A stretch of DNA of 64,000 nucleotides from Mucilaginibacter saanensis (GTDB lineage Bacteria > Bacteroidota > Bacteroidia > Sphingobacteriales > Sphingobacteriaceae), in NCBI RefSeq assembly GCF_014200575.1, contig NZ_JACHBZ010000018.1, forward strand, positions 62,001-126,000, in the 5' to 3' direction. Shown in pieces: positions 1 to 8,414 of the stretch (the stretch's first letter is position 1; each line of letters opens with the position of its first letter). Made by a program: the position numbers and the translations under genes. Below the pieces are notes generated by a model. That model was not told the origin of the DNA, ran no database searches, and saw nothing but the letters and a program-made list of their open reading frames with translations.

Positions 1-187
1 CGGCAGAATCCTTAAGATATATAAATCGCTGGTTAAACCACGGGTCTGTATCATATACCGAAATGAGGCCGCTTATGCGGGTTCCATCATTTAATATTGC
101 AAAGCCGGCCTGGTAGTTATCCTGCGCTTTCGCATTAAAAACACACAGGAAGCACAAGCAAATAAGGATAAGGTGATTTTTTTTCAT
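1..187 (-). CDS. Secreted hypothetical protein, 5' part only
   Basis: The window edge cuts this gene; the first 62 codons are readable from an ATG at 187 on the minus strand. The N-terminus is a clear signal peptide (MKKNHLILICLCFLCVFNAKAQ without further domains), with cleavage likely after AKA. The mature start has the pattern YQAGFAILNDGTRISGLI, which resembles the N-terminal 'YxxGxIxLNDGDTLxGxI' segment seen in many Bacteroidota secreted or outer-membrane proteins of unknown function. It is exported; nothing more can be said because the C-terminal part is missing. Confidence 0.75.
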   Translation of the reverse strand, partial: MKKNHLILICLCFLCVFNAKAQDNYQAGFAILNDGTRISGLISVYDTDPWFNQRFIYLKDSA

Positions 188-310
188 GAAAAAGGTTTAA
201 GTGTTTGATATTTCGAGGCTAAATATACAGATATGTATCGCCCAAACAGAAAAAATTACCGATGATCTTTCCCGCTATTTGAGTAGTTGCGGAGGGAGTG
301 AATAAACAAA

Positions 311-339
311 CAAAAAAGGGACAGATATAATCTGTCCCC
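311..339 (-). terminator. Intrinsic terminator of the DUF1080/oxidoreductase unit
   Basis: A perfect 9-bp stem (318-326 with 330-338, GGGACAGAT/ATCTGTCCC) with a 3-nt loop is followed on the minus strand by a U-tract (A-run at 312-317). It lies about 60 bases past the stop of the DUF1080 gene. Confidence 0.8.
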
Positions 340-399
340 ATATAAAACTTTGGTGAACTTATAGTACGTTTATCAATCGCGGGTCAGGCAAAAGCCTTC

Positions 400-1137
400 T
401 TACAACTCTCGTATCTTAATATCCTTAAAATAAGCCTTGTGCCCATGATCCTGAAGGGCTATTAAGCCGGTTTTGGCATTGCCATAATCCGGGTAATCTT
501 TCCATTTACCGTCTGCTTTTTTCTTGTTCCAGTCGGGTGTCCATGCTTCAAATTCTAAAATTTTAGCACCGTTAAGCCAGTGTTCTACATGCCCTTTGTT
601 AAAAACAATTTTACTGGTGTTCCATTCTCCAACCGGCATTACTTTCTTTTTGTCATTGGGCAGGTGCATGGCATAGTCGCAGCCTGTTTTTTGCCAGTCT
701 TCCAGTTTTTCGGGCCAGCCATTATCATCAATGATCTGATACTCGGGACCTGTATTGTAAGTAGCATGATATTTCGGATCTTCCACTACGTGATATAATA
801 CTCCACTGTTGCTTCCTTTGTCAATTTTCCATTTCCATGAAAGTTCAAAATTGGCGTAAGGCTTATCGGTAACAATATCGCCGCCGGTATCGCCCTGGGC
901 TGCACCCAGGCATACCAGTGCGCCATCAATAATGGTCCAGTTTTTTACCGGTTCAGTTTTGTTAAAACCATGCCAGCCTTTGAGGCTTTGGCCGTCAAAC
1001 AAACTTACCCAGCCACCTTTTGCATGATGTGTTTTTTTTGCAGGTACAGGCGCTTTTACCGGGATTCCCGATGTTTGTACACAAACCAGGCCCGCTGCGG
1101 CCAATACCAAACCAATTTTTTTAAGTTGATGTTTCAT
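400..1137 (-). CDS. DUF1080 / 3-keto-disaccharide hydrolase family secreted protein
   Basis: The 245-residue protein has an N-terminal signal peptide (about residues 1-25) and one concanavalin-like DUF1080 domain. Family marks are SLFDGQSLKGW near residues 45-55, GSNSGVLYHV near 108, GPEYQIIDD near 130, GEWN near 170 and a C-terminal LQDHGHKAYFKDIKIREL. Members of this family hydrolyse 3-keto glycosides or bind sugars in the periplasm. The upstream neighbour on the same strand is a secreted Gfo/Idh oxidoreductase, the enzyme type that can make or reduce 3-keto sugars, so a joint role in oxidative glycoside breakdown is a reasonable inference. Substrate cannot be read from sequence. Confidence 0.88.
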   Translation of the reverse strand: MKHQLKKIGLVLAAAGLVCVQTSGIPVKAPVPAKKTHHAKGGWVSLFDGQSLKGWHGFNKTEPVKNWTIIDGALVCLGAAQGDTGGDIVTDKPYANFELSWKWKIDKGSNSGVLYHVVEDPKYHATYNTGPEYQIIDDNGWPEKLEDWQKTGCDYAMHLPNDKKKVMPVGEWNTSKIVFNKGHVEHWLNGAKILEFEAWTPDWNKKKADGKWKDYPDYGNAKTGLIALQDHGHKAYFKDIKIREL

Positions 1138-1140
1138 ATT

Positions 1141-1241
1141 TTTTAAGTTGATTGAGTGAGTGGTTAATTGAGTTGACTAAGTTGGTGGTTGATTAGGTAA
1201 GTGGTTGATGAAAAACTAATCAACTCAATCAACCAATCCCC
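1141..1241. repeat. Degenerate GGTTGATTGAGT-like intergenic repeat
   Basis: The spacer between the oxidoreductase and the DUF1080 gene is made of loose repeats of TGGTTGATTGAGT/GTGGTTGATTAG, ending in the inverse form (AATCAACTCAATCAACC near 1219-1235). Arms of opposite sense could fold back on each other. Simple degenerate spacers of this sort recur in this window (see 7493-7526, 16910-17093). Confidence 0.5.
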
Positions 1242-1256
1242 GTCAGCTCCTTAAAT

Positions 1257-2627
1257 TTATTTTTTGATCATCTGCATTTTTTCAGGATCCCAGAACATGG
1301 GGCTATTATTGTAGTAACTATCATTGCATAACAGGGCAGGTGCCGCTGCGCGGTAGCCAAAAACAGCATCCTCAGTTACCTTGCCATTATTGCGAATGGC
1401 CGTAAAAAAGTTATTCATGTGATCATAAGGGCCGCCCAGATAGCCTTTATCAGCATCGAAGGTAATTTCTTCGGGAGGTAGCATTTTTTTACGTTCTGCA
1501 TAGCCGCTGCCCGCTTTTTTGAGCTTATCGAGATAAAACGGATCGTCGGAGCCAAACGTCTTGTTTCTTTTCAGGGTTACCTTATCCCAGGTAATATCCA
1601 TGGAGCCTTCGCTGCCCACCAGTTTTAGATAGGTAGTGCCGCTGGTGCCATCAACAAAGTTGCAGCGTAATGATAGGTTAAAGGCTGGGTGTACCTGCGT
1701 TTTACCATAGTCAAATGTGCCTAATAACACATCCGGAACTTCGCGGCCATCATTCCAGAAACGTAAGCCGCCCGATGCATATATTTTATTGGGACCCATG
1801 GAGCCGGTAATAAAGTGCAAGCTCGAGAACAGGTGTACAAACAGATCACCCGCCATGCCGGTGCCGTAATCGGTATAGTTGCGCCAGCGGAAAAAGCGTT
1901 TAGAGTCATAATCCCGTTTTTTGGTATTGCTGATATAGGTTTCCCAGTCAACCGTTTGCGGCGATGCATCCGCGGGGATGGGGTATTGCCAAACTTCAAG
2001 CGGTTCGCGGCGGGCCCAAAAGCCCTCGGCATAATTCAGCTGTCCAATGGCACCGCTTTTTAATAATTCCTGAGCTTTCTCGTTCCCTAATGATGATACC
2101 CCCTGGCTGCCGACCTGAAAAATTTTGCCCGTTTCTTTTTGGGCCTTAATTACGGCGGGGCCTTCGGAAATGGCATGTACCATGGGTTTTTCGCAGTAAA
2201 CATGTTTCCCGGCATGCATGGCATCAATAGAAATTTGCTGATGCCAGTGATCTGGCGTGCCAATAATTACGGCATCAACATCCTTTCGGTTCAGTATCTC
2301 CTTATAAACTCTTGTAGTAAAAATATCAGCCCCCCAGCGGGTTTTGGCGTCTTTTAAACGGCCATCATACAAATCGCAAACAGCCACGAGCTTTACTCCC
2401 GGAATTTGCAGGGCCACAATGGTATCCTGTGTACCCATTCCGCCTGCGCCAATCAAGGCAATGTTAATCTGGTCATTAAGGCTGTAGCCCAGCGGCCTTT
2501 TGAGTATGGCAAATGGTTTTACCTGGCTCTCGGCTGCAAAAATGCTGCTGCCTGCGGCAATTGCTGCAGTGGTGGTAGTAAGTTTTTTGATAAAACTGCG
2601 GCGGGACGACTCTTGTTTTTCTTTCAT
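1257..2627 (-). CDS. Gfo/Idh/MocA-family oxidoreductase with twin-arginine signal
   Basis: The 456-residue protein begins with a Tat-type signal (SSRRSFIKK, residues 7-15, then an alanine-rich hydrophobic stretch to about 32). It continues with an NAD(P)-binding Rossmann fold (GAGGMG at 60-65), the TPDHWH segment (124-129) and the family signature EKP (146-148), followed by the C-terminal substrate domain. Tat export implies folding with NAD(P) bound before crossing the membrane. It precedes a DUF1080 protein in the same direction, 119 bases apart, a pairing that suggests oxidation or reduction of a sugar at C3. Exact substrate is unknown. Confidence 0.88.
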   Translation of the reverse strand: MKEKQESSRRSFIKKLTTTTAAIAAGSSIFAAESQVKPFAILKRPLGYSLNDQINIALIGAGGMGTQDTIVALQIPGVKLVAVCDLYDGRLKDAKTRWGADIFTTRVYKEILNRKDVDAVIIGTPDHWHQQISIDAMHAGKHVYCEKPMVHAISEGPAVIKAQKETGKIFQVGSQGVSSLGNEKAQELLKSGAIGQLNYAEGFWARREPLEVWQYPIPADASPQTVDWETYISNTKKRDYDSKRFFRWRNYTDYGTGMAGDLFVHLFSSLHFITGSMGPNKIYASGGLRFWNDGREVPDVLLGTFDYGKTQVHPAFNLSLRCNFVDGTSGTTYLKLVGSEGSMDITWDKVTLKRNKTFGSDDPFYLDKLKKAGSGYAERKKMLPPEEITFDADKGYLGGPYDHMNNFFTAIRNNGKVTEDAVFGYRAAAPALLCNDSYYNNSPMFWDPEKMQMIKK

Positions 2628-2818
2628 AGATAAGGTAATGAATTACGTAACAATTAATTAATAAAACGTGTTAAATGCAGGTTGTTTTTTAACATAACCT
2701 GGTGTTGCGCACTGGTTTTGTAATGCTAATTGGTTTTTAAAATTAATGAATTGACTTAACATTTACACAACCTTGTTAACTTAATCCAATCAAAATAACT
2801 CAATCAGTATACAATCAC

Positions 2819-2826
2819 TATCTTTG
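2819..2826 (+). promoter_or_regulatory. Candidate -7 box for ubiE (TATCTTTG)
   Basis: The sequence matches the Bacteroidota -7 consensus TANNTTTG exactly and ends 14 bases before the ubiE ATG. No convincing -33 TTG was seen. Confidence 0.5.
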
Positions 2827-2840
2827 CCATCACTATAAAA

Positions 2841-3572
2841 ATGAGCAAGACTATAACTCCCTACCATGACCAGCAGGCTACCAAAAAAGAACAGGTGGCC
2901 GATATGTTCAACAATATATCTAAAACGTATGATTTCCTGAACCATTTTATGTCATTGGGGATCGATATCATCTGGCGTAAAAAAGCTATTAATGAGCTAA
3001 AAAAGGATAAGCCTAAGTTTATTTTAGATGTGGCCACCGGAACCGGCGACTTTGCATTTGAAGCGCTGAAAATATTAAAGCCTGAGAAGATAATAGGAGT
3101 GGATATTTCAAGGGGGATGCTGGATATTGCTGAACAGAAGATTCAAAAACGCAAGCTTGGCGATAAATTTGAAGTAAAGCTGGGTGATTCAGAAAAATTA
3201 CCCTTTGAAGCAGACGCGTTTGATGCGGTTACAGTTGCTTATGGTGTACGTAACTTTGAAAACCTGGAAACAGGCCTGGCCGATATACAGCGGGTGTTAA
3301 AACCGGGTGGCAAGGCGGTGGTTCTGGAGTTTTCAAAACCCAAAGCTTTCCCGGTAAAGCAATTGTATCATTTTTATTTCAACTATATTACCCCCGGCAT
3401 TGGCAAGTTATTCAGTAAAGATGCAAGGGCATATAGTTATTTACCTGAATCGGTAGCAGCTTTTCCGGATGGAAAAAGCTTTGTTATTTTGATGGATAAA
3501 GTAGGTTTTAAGAATACTAAACACAGGCCTTTGTTGTTTGGTATATGTTCTATATATACAGGCGTTAAATGA
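2841..3572 (+). CDS. ubiE: Demethylmenaquinone methyltransferase UbiE/MenG
   Basis: This SAM-dependent methyltransferase carries out the last step of menaquinone synthesis, C-methylation of demethylmenaquinone. The 243-residue length is usual. Visible marks are the SAM motif DVATGTGD (63-70), the UbiE-type YGVRNFE segment, and RVLKPGGKAVVLEF. The stop overlaps the start of porT by four bases (ATGA), so the two are translationally coupled. Menaquinone is the quinone expected to serve the complex I genes further on in the window. The start is the only ATG close to the TANNTTTG box upstream. Confidence 0.95.
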   Translation: MSKTITPYHDQQATKKEQVADMFNNISKTYDFLNHFMSLGIDIIWRKKAINELKKDKPKFILDVATGTGDFAFEALKILKPEKIIGVDISRGMLDIAEQKIQKRKLGDKFEVKLGDSEKLPFEADAFDAVTVAYGVRNFENLETGLADIQRVLKPGGKAVVLEFSKPKAFPVKQLYHFYFNYITPGIGKLFSKDARAYSYLPESVAAFPDGKSFVILMDKVGFKNTKHRPLLFGICSIYTGVK

Positions 3573-4303
3573 ATTTAAAAAGGTACCTTATAGTATTTAT
3601 ACTGATGTTTTGCAGCAATTTATTGTTTGCACAACGGGTACCGGCATGGGGTGGCGGCGCCGATTTGCAGGACCTTAGTTTTGGGTTCAGTTTTAGTTAC
3701 GTAAGCAGCGACTTTAAAATTGTAAAACAGCCCGATTGGCGCAATCCGTATTTTGATGCTGGTAGCAACCAGTATATTACTACGGCATTAAACAGTATTA
3801 GTTCAAAAAGCTTACCGGGGTTTTCGGTTGGTTTTTTAACACGGTACCGCTTAACGGAGCATCTGGAGGCCCGGTTTACGCCCTCATTGGTTTTTGCCGA
3901 CCGTAATTTAACTTATACGTATCTGGATCCTTCGCAAAATACTACCAGGCAGGTACAAACAACTACGGTTGACGTGCCTTTGTCGCTCAAAATAAAATCA
4001 GACAGAATTGGTGATTTCAGGGCTTATATTTTAGGGGGGCTCAAGTATTCGCACACTATAGGCTCAAAAAAGAGCGATGCTAATGCCGACCCGCTGGATA
4101 AGCTGGTTAAAAATGTAAGCGGCTATAACTCATACGAAGCCGGACTGGGCTGCGATATCTATTTTGAGTACTTTAAGCTTTCGCCCGAAATTAAAATATC
4201 TAACTCCATTGGTAATGTGCTGGTTCAGGACAATAACCCCTTTTCGGCTCCTATCAATAAATTATCGTTACATACCATTATGTTTAGTTTGTTTTTCGAG
4301 TAA
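3569..4303 (+). CDS. porT: PorT family outer-membrane beta-barrel protein
   Basis: The 244-residue protein has a signal peptide (MNLKRYLIVFILMFCSNLLFA, cut before Q22) and alternating amphipathic strands such as LPGFSVGFLTRYRL and YNSYEAGLGCDIYFEYFKLS, ending in FSLFFE, all typical of a small outer-membrane barrel. PorT proteins are needed for the type IX secretion system of Bacteroidota, and the ubiE-porT pair is a recurrent arrangement in this phylum; the four-base overlap here fits it. No other T9SS gene is present in this window, so the assignment rests on family resemblance and synteny. Confidence 0.8.
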   Translation: MNLKRYLIVFILMFCSNLLFAQRVPAWGGGADLQDLSFGFSFSYVSSDFKIVKQPDWRNPYFDAGSNQYITTALNSISSKSLPGFSVGFLTRYRLTEHLEARFTPSLVFADRNLTYTYLDPSQNTTRQVQTTTVDVPLSLKIKSDRIGDFRAYILGGLKYSHTIGSKKSDANADPLDKLVKNVSGYNSYEAGLGCDIYFEYFKLSPEIKISNSIGNVLVQDNNPFSAPINKLSLHTIMFSLFFE

Positions 4304-4386
4304 GCTCCATCCAACTATCATTACCCTTGCACGACAATAAATTAAAGTAAAAAACATAATTTCGCTGCAATAGTTATCTACATACC

Positions 4387-5145
4387 ATGACTAAAATTGC
4401 TTTAATTACAGGTGCTACAGCCGGCATAGGTGAGGCTTGTGCAAATGTATTTGCCCGCGAAGGTTTTAACCTGATATTAACCGGCAGACGGTTGGACAGG
4501 CTGGAAAAGCTGGCCGCTCATTTAAACAACAAATATAATGTTGAAATAGCCGTATCATCATTTGATGTGCGTAACCGCGACGAGGTAGTGGAAAACCTGG
4601 AGGGCTTACCTGCTAAATGGAAAAAGGTAGACGTATTAATTAACAACGCCGGCCTGAGCCAGGGGCTTGATCCTATACAAAAAGGCAGCTATGATGATTG
4701 GGATACCATGATTGATACCAATGTAAAGGGTTTGCTGTACGTAAGTCGTGTGGTGGCAAACTGGATGATTGATAACGGCCATGGCCATATTGTAAACCTG
4801 GGCTCAATAGCCGGTAAGGAAGTTTATGCTAATGGTAACGTATACTGCGCAACTAAACATGCCGTTGATGCGTTAAATAAAGGTATGCGTATTGATTTGT
4901 TGCCGCATGGTATAAAGGTTACCGCTGTGCATCCGGGAGCTGTGGAAACGGAGTTTTCTGAAGTACGCTTTAAAGGCGATAAAGAACGGGCCAAAAAAGT
5001 ATATGAAGGTTTTGAACCTCTTGCCGCTGTTGATATTGCAGAAACGATATGGTTTGTGGCTTCGCGACCGGCGCACGTAAATATTAACGACCTGGTAATT
5101 ATGCCAACAGCGCAGGCTACCGCGGGTACTATATTCAGGAAATAG
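4387..5145 (+). CDS. Short-chain dehydrogenase/reductase (YdfG-like)
   Basis: This 252-residue enzyme is a classical SDR: cofactor motif TGATAGIG (8-15), NNAG, the conserved Asn of TNVKGLLY, and the YCATK active-site pair (YxxxK). The arrangement and the IDLLPHGIKVTAVHPGAVETEF segment resemble YdfG-type NADP-dependent 3-hydroxy acid/serine dehydrogenases. It stands alone, with about 80 bases upstream and 140 downstream, and is probably its own transcript. The substrate is not predictable from sequence. Confidence 0.88.
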   Translation: MTKIALITGATAGIGEACANVFAREGFNLILTGRRLDRLEKLAAHLNNKYNVEIAVSSFDVRNRDEVVENLEGLPAKWKKVDVLINNAGLSQGLDPIQKGSYDDWDTMIDTNVKGLLYVSRVVANWMIDNGHGHIVNLGSIAGKEVYANGNVYCATKHAVDALNKGMRIDLLPHGIKVTAVHPGAVETEFSEVRFKGDKERAKKVYEGFEPLAAVDIAETIWFVASRPAHVNINDLVIMPTAQATAGTIFRK

Positions 5146-5286
5146 GTGGGTGAACTTAAAATATGCAAATGATTGGTTGTAAGATTTTAAAAATGATAAT
5201 TAGAAATCACTAACTTCAATAATTATAATCTGCATATCTGATAATTATTTACTAAATTAATAATTCAACAATTTACTAATTATAAA

Positions 5287-5736
5287 ATGTCATTAATCAA
5301 TCAAATAGACCAGGATATAAAACTGGCTATGCTGGCTAAACAAGCAGATCGTTTAAGAGGTCTTCGGGCTATAAAATCGGCATTGCTTTTAGCCAAAACG
5401 GAAAAAGGCGCAGCAGAAGAACTCACTGCCGAAGCCGAAATTAAAGTGCTTCAGAAACTGATTAAACAACGCAAAGAGTCGGCAGAGATTTACAAAACTC
5501 AAAACCGTGAGGATCTTTACGAGATAGAGATGGAAGAAATGAGGGTTATTGAACCTTATTTACCGCAACAAATGACCCGCTTTGAAGTTGAGGGATACCT
5601 TGAAGAACTGATTGGCAGAATAGGTGCTACCTCTGTAAAAGATCTGGGTAGGGTAATGGGTATGGCCAATAAGGAACTTGCAGGCCAGGCCGATGGTAAA
5701 ACAATATCGGAGGTTGTAAGGCAGTTGTTGGGTTAA
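5287..5736 (+). CDS. GatB/YqeY domain protein
   Basis: The 149-residue protein is a full-length stand-alone YqeY domain: MSLINQIDQDIKLAMLAKQ at the N-terminus, RGLRAIKSALLLAKTEK, RKESAEIY and the C-terminal GRVMGMANKELAGQADGK. The fold matches the tail domain of the GatB subunit of the tRNA-dependent amidotransferase, and the free protein has been linked to tRNA-related roles, but its function is not settled. It is preceded by an AT-rich gap and appears monocistronic. Confidence 0.88.
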   Translation: MSLINQIDQDIKLAMLAKQADRLRGLRAIKSALLLAKTEKGAAEELTAEAEIKVLQKLIKQRKESAEIYKTQNREDLYEIEMEEMRVIEPYLPQQMTRFEVEGYLEELIGRIGATSVKDLGRVMGMANKELAGQADGKTISEVVRQLLG

Positions 5737-5983
5737 TCGCGGCTTAATTGCATAATACTTAAAAACAGCTGGTTTGCGAGGAACGTTTTTAATTAAAAAT
5801 AAACCGGCAAAAGCGGCTATAGTCAATAACGGGTGGTCAATATTTAAATTAAACATTGATAAATTTATTGCTATAATTGTTGTAACTCGTCTGCAATAAA
5901 CTAATTTTATGGCGGAATAATAGAATTTATACTGAATTTGATTTCGGTATACTAAAGTTGGAAAATTAATATTAGGATTTTAT

Positions 5984-6742
5984 ATGGATTTCGTGCTTAA
6001 AGAGGAACACGGTTTTAGTTACATCGATGAGGGCGAAGGTGAGGTACTCTTACTGTTACATGGTTTAATGGGCTCGTTGAGCAATTGGGATGGCGTGGTT
6101 GAACAATTTAAATCAAAATATCGTGTATTGATACCCATATTGCCCATTTATGATATGCCTCTTTTAACTACGGGAGTAAAGAGTCTTTCAAAATTTGTAC
6201 ATAAATTTATAAAGTTTAAGCAGCTAAGCAATATTACGGTGCTTGGTAACTCGTTAGGGGGGCATGTGGCATTAGTGTATGTTTTGGCCCATCCCGAAAA
6301 TATTAAGGCTATGGTATTAACCGGTAGTTCCGGTTTGTATGAAAACGCATTCGGGGGATCCTTCCCAAGGCGCGAAAGCATTGATTTTGTAAGGGAGAAG
6401 GTACAATACACATTTTATGACCCTGCTATGGCAACCGATGATCTGGTTAATGAGATATATAAACTGATTAATGACAGGCATAGTGTAGTTAGGTTATTGG
6501 CGATGGCAAAGTCGGCTATCCGTCATAACATGAAAAAAGACCTGCATAAAATGCATATTCCTGTATCTTTGATATGGGGCAAAAATGATAAAATAACACC
6601 GCCAGAGGTAGCGGTGGAGTTTAATGAATTACTGCCCGATTCTGAGTTGCACTGGATTGATCAATGCGGACATGCACCTATGATGGAGCGGCCCGAAGAA
6701 TTTAACAAACTGCTAAAAGCGTTTTTGGACAAAATAAAATAG
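5984..6742 (+). CDS. Alpha/beta-fold hydrolase
   Basis: The 252-residue protein has the alpha/beta hydrolase layout: oxyanion region LLLHGLMGSLSNWDG, nucleophile elbow GNSLGGH (Ser in G-N-S-L-G), acid residue in IWGKNDKITPP and the catalytic His in QCGHAPMMERPEEF. There is no signal peptide, so it is cytoplasmic. It is followed after 12 bases by the CBS-domain gene and probably shares its transcript with it. Substrate unknown; the family includes esterases and C-C bond hydrolases. Confidence 0.88.
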   Translation: MDFVLKEEHGFSYIDEGEGEVLLLLHGLMGSLSNWDGVVEQFKSKYRVLIPILPIYDMPLLTTGVKSLSKFVHKFIKFKQLSNITVLGNSLGGHVALVYVLAHPENIKAMVLTGSSGLYENAFGGSFPRRESIDFVREKVQYTFYDPAMATDDLVNEIYKLINDRHSVVRLLAMAKSAIRHNMKKDLHKMHIPVSLIWGKNDKITPPEVAVEFNELLPDSELHWIDQCGHAPMMERPEEFNKLLKAFLDKIK

Positions 6743-6754
6743 GAGTTTAACATT

Positions 6755-7417
6755 ATGGTAGCAATTGAACTGATAGCTGATGCAATTCCGCCGGTACATA
6801 CTTCTGATACTATACAGAAAGTGTATGACCGCATGGTTGAGTTTCGCATCAGGCATTTGCCCATTGTAAACGAAGATCAGTTTTTGGGCTTGGTTGCCGA
6901 GGATGATTTGATTGGCGAAAGCGATTATCAAACCGCAGTTGGCGCGCTGGCCTTATCGCTGGTAAACCCTTACGTGCTCGAAGATCAGCACATTTATGAT
7001 GTTATACGCTTGTTTTATGAACGCCAGCTTACCGTTGTACCGGTACTTGATCAAAAAAGAAATTACCTTGGCCTTATTTCTATCAATGCCATTACTGAAT
7101 ATTTTGCAAAAATAACCGGTATAGTACAGCCGGGTGGCATCATTGTACTTGAAATTAGTAATAAAAATAACTCCCTGGCGCACATGGCTCAAATTGTAGA
7201 GTCAGACAATGCCCAGATCCTTAGTTCATACGTTCAAACTTTTCCCGATTCCACAAAAATGGAAGTAACCCTTAAAGTAAACAAACAGGATATTTCGGCT
7301 ATAATTGCCACCTTTTTGCGTTATGAATATGATATAAAGGCTACTTTTAATAACACCGATCATAATGATAACTCAAAAGATCGTTACGACTCGCTCATGA
7401 ATTATCTTAATCTATAA
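6755..7417 (+). CDS. CBS-domain pair protein with ACT-like tail
   Basis: The 220-residue protein carries two CBS motifs: the first with VHTSDTIQKVYDRMVEFRIRH (about 13-35) and LGLVAEDDL, the second with DQHIYDVIRLFYERQLTVVPV (about 77-98) and YLGLISINAIT. A C-terminal segment (about 125-195; IIVLEISNKNNSLAHMAQIVE) looks like an ACT-type regulatory fold. CBS pairs bind adenine nucleotides. In Bacteroidota a CBS protein of this AcuB-like type commonly precedes nadK, as here, so a link to nucleotide or NAD status is plausible but unproven. Confidence 0.85.
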   Translation: MVAIELIADAIPPVHTSDTIQKVYDRMVEFRIRHLPIVNEDQFLGLVAEDDLIGESDYQTAVGALALSLVNPYVLEDQHIYDVIRLFYERQLTVVPVLDQKRNYLGLISINAITEYFAKITGIVQPGGIIVLEISNKNNSLAHMAQIVESDNAQILSSYVQTFPDSTKMEVTLKVNKQDISAIIATFLRYEYDIKATFNNTDHNDNSKDRYDSLMNYLNL

Positions 7418-7492
7418 TAGTTCACCATTCATTATTCAGCAGTTTATTATAAGTATGGTTTTTAAATAATGCCTTACACCAATAAACCAACA

Positions 7493-7526
7493 GGCCAATG
7501 AACATTGAACCAATGAACAACCAATG
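7493..7526. repeat. CCAATGAAC short repeat upstream of nadK
   Basis: Four close copies of CAATGAAC/CCAATGA(A) follow one another immediately before and across the nadK start codon. Low-complexity direct repeat; may affect initiation or simply be a slippage product. Confidence 0.45.
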
Positions 7527-8405
7527 AAAATAGCAGTTTACGGCAGACCATTTAATGATCCATCTGTAATACCATATATACAACAAGTATTTGATAACCT
7601 GACGCTCCATGGTGTAGATATATATGTGCATCACCAGCTTAACGAGTATCTGCAGGACAAAATAACAAACGTAAGATATAACGTGCTGCAAAGCACCGAT
7701 TCGTTAAAAGGCTTTATTGATCTTTTTTTAACGCTTGGCGGTGACGGTACATTGCTTGATATGGTGACCGTTATCCGTGATTCAGGCATACCGGTTATCG
7801 GCATTAATTTTGGCCGCCTTGGTTTTTTAGCCAGTGTAAACAAAAATGATATTACGGCAGCCATACATGCGGTGGTAAATAAAGAGTTTACTTTAGATTG
7901 CCGCGAGCTGCTCACCATCGACTCACAACTGAAGCTTTTTGGCGAAGATAACTTTGCGCTTAATGATGTAACCATCCATAAACGCGATGATGCCGCCATG
8001 ATCATTACCCATGTGTTTTTAAATGATGAATTCTTAAACTCCTACTGGGGCGATGGTATCATCATTTCTACCTCAACAGGATCAACAGCCTATTCGCTAA
8101 GCTGCGGTGGGCCTATTATTTTCCCGCAGTCAAATAGCATTGTAGTTACACCGGTATCGCCGCATAACTTAAATGTACGCCCAATAGTACTGCCTGATAA
8201 CAGCAAGCTGTGTTTTGAAGTAGAGAGCCGTAACTCAAATTATCTGGTATCCTGCGATTCGCGCGTGGCCGTGCTTGACGCAACCGTTAAATTTCATGTT
8301 CAAAAAGCCGATTTTCAATTAAACCTGATCCGTTTAAATAATGAAAGTTATTTAACCACGTTAAGAAACAAATTATTATGGGGCTTAGATGCCCGTAATT
8401 ACTAA
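7524..8405 (+). CDS. nadK: NAD kinase
   Basis: NAD kinase phosphorylates NAD to NADP in the cytoplasm. The 293-residue protein has the family's LGGDGTLLD motif (GGDGT loop), INFGRLGFLAS, ALNDVTIHK and the STSTGSTAYSLSCGGPI signature. Length is normal. The downstream DUF6089 gene starts 9 bases after the stop and the upstream CBS gene ends about 105 bases before, an order conserved in Bacteroidota. The ATG lies within a CCAATGAAC repeat, so the ribosome meets several near-identical ATG contexts just upstream; only this one is in frame. Confidence 0.95.
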   Translation: MKIAVYGRPFNDPSVIPYIQQVFDNLTLHGVDIYVHHQLNEYLQDKITNVRYNVLQSTDSLKGFIDLFLTLGGDGTLLDMVTVIRDSGIPVIGINFGRLGFLASVNKNDITAAIHAVVNKEFTLDCRELLTIDSQLKLFGEDNFALNDVTIHKRDDAAMIITHVFLNDEFLNSYWGDGIIISTSTGSTAYSLSCGGPIIFPQSNSIVVTPVSPHNLNVRPIVLPDNSKLCFEVESRNSNYLVSCDSRVAVLDATVKFHVQKADFQLNLIRLNNESYLTTLRNKLLWGLDARNY

Positions 8406-8414
8406 ATTTGCTTA

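Noticed and set aside
5560..5856. 98-codon minus-strand frame with a hydrophobic start over the YqeY gene end
   Set aside because: Two thirds of it lie antisense to the YqeY gene; only the first part, in the gap, looks membrane-like, and no family fits.
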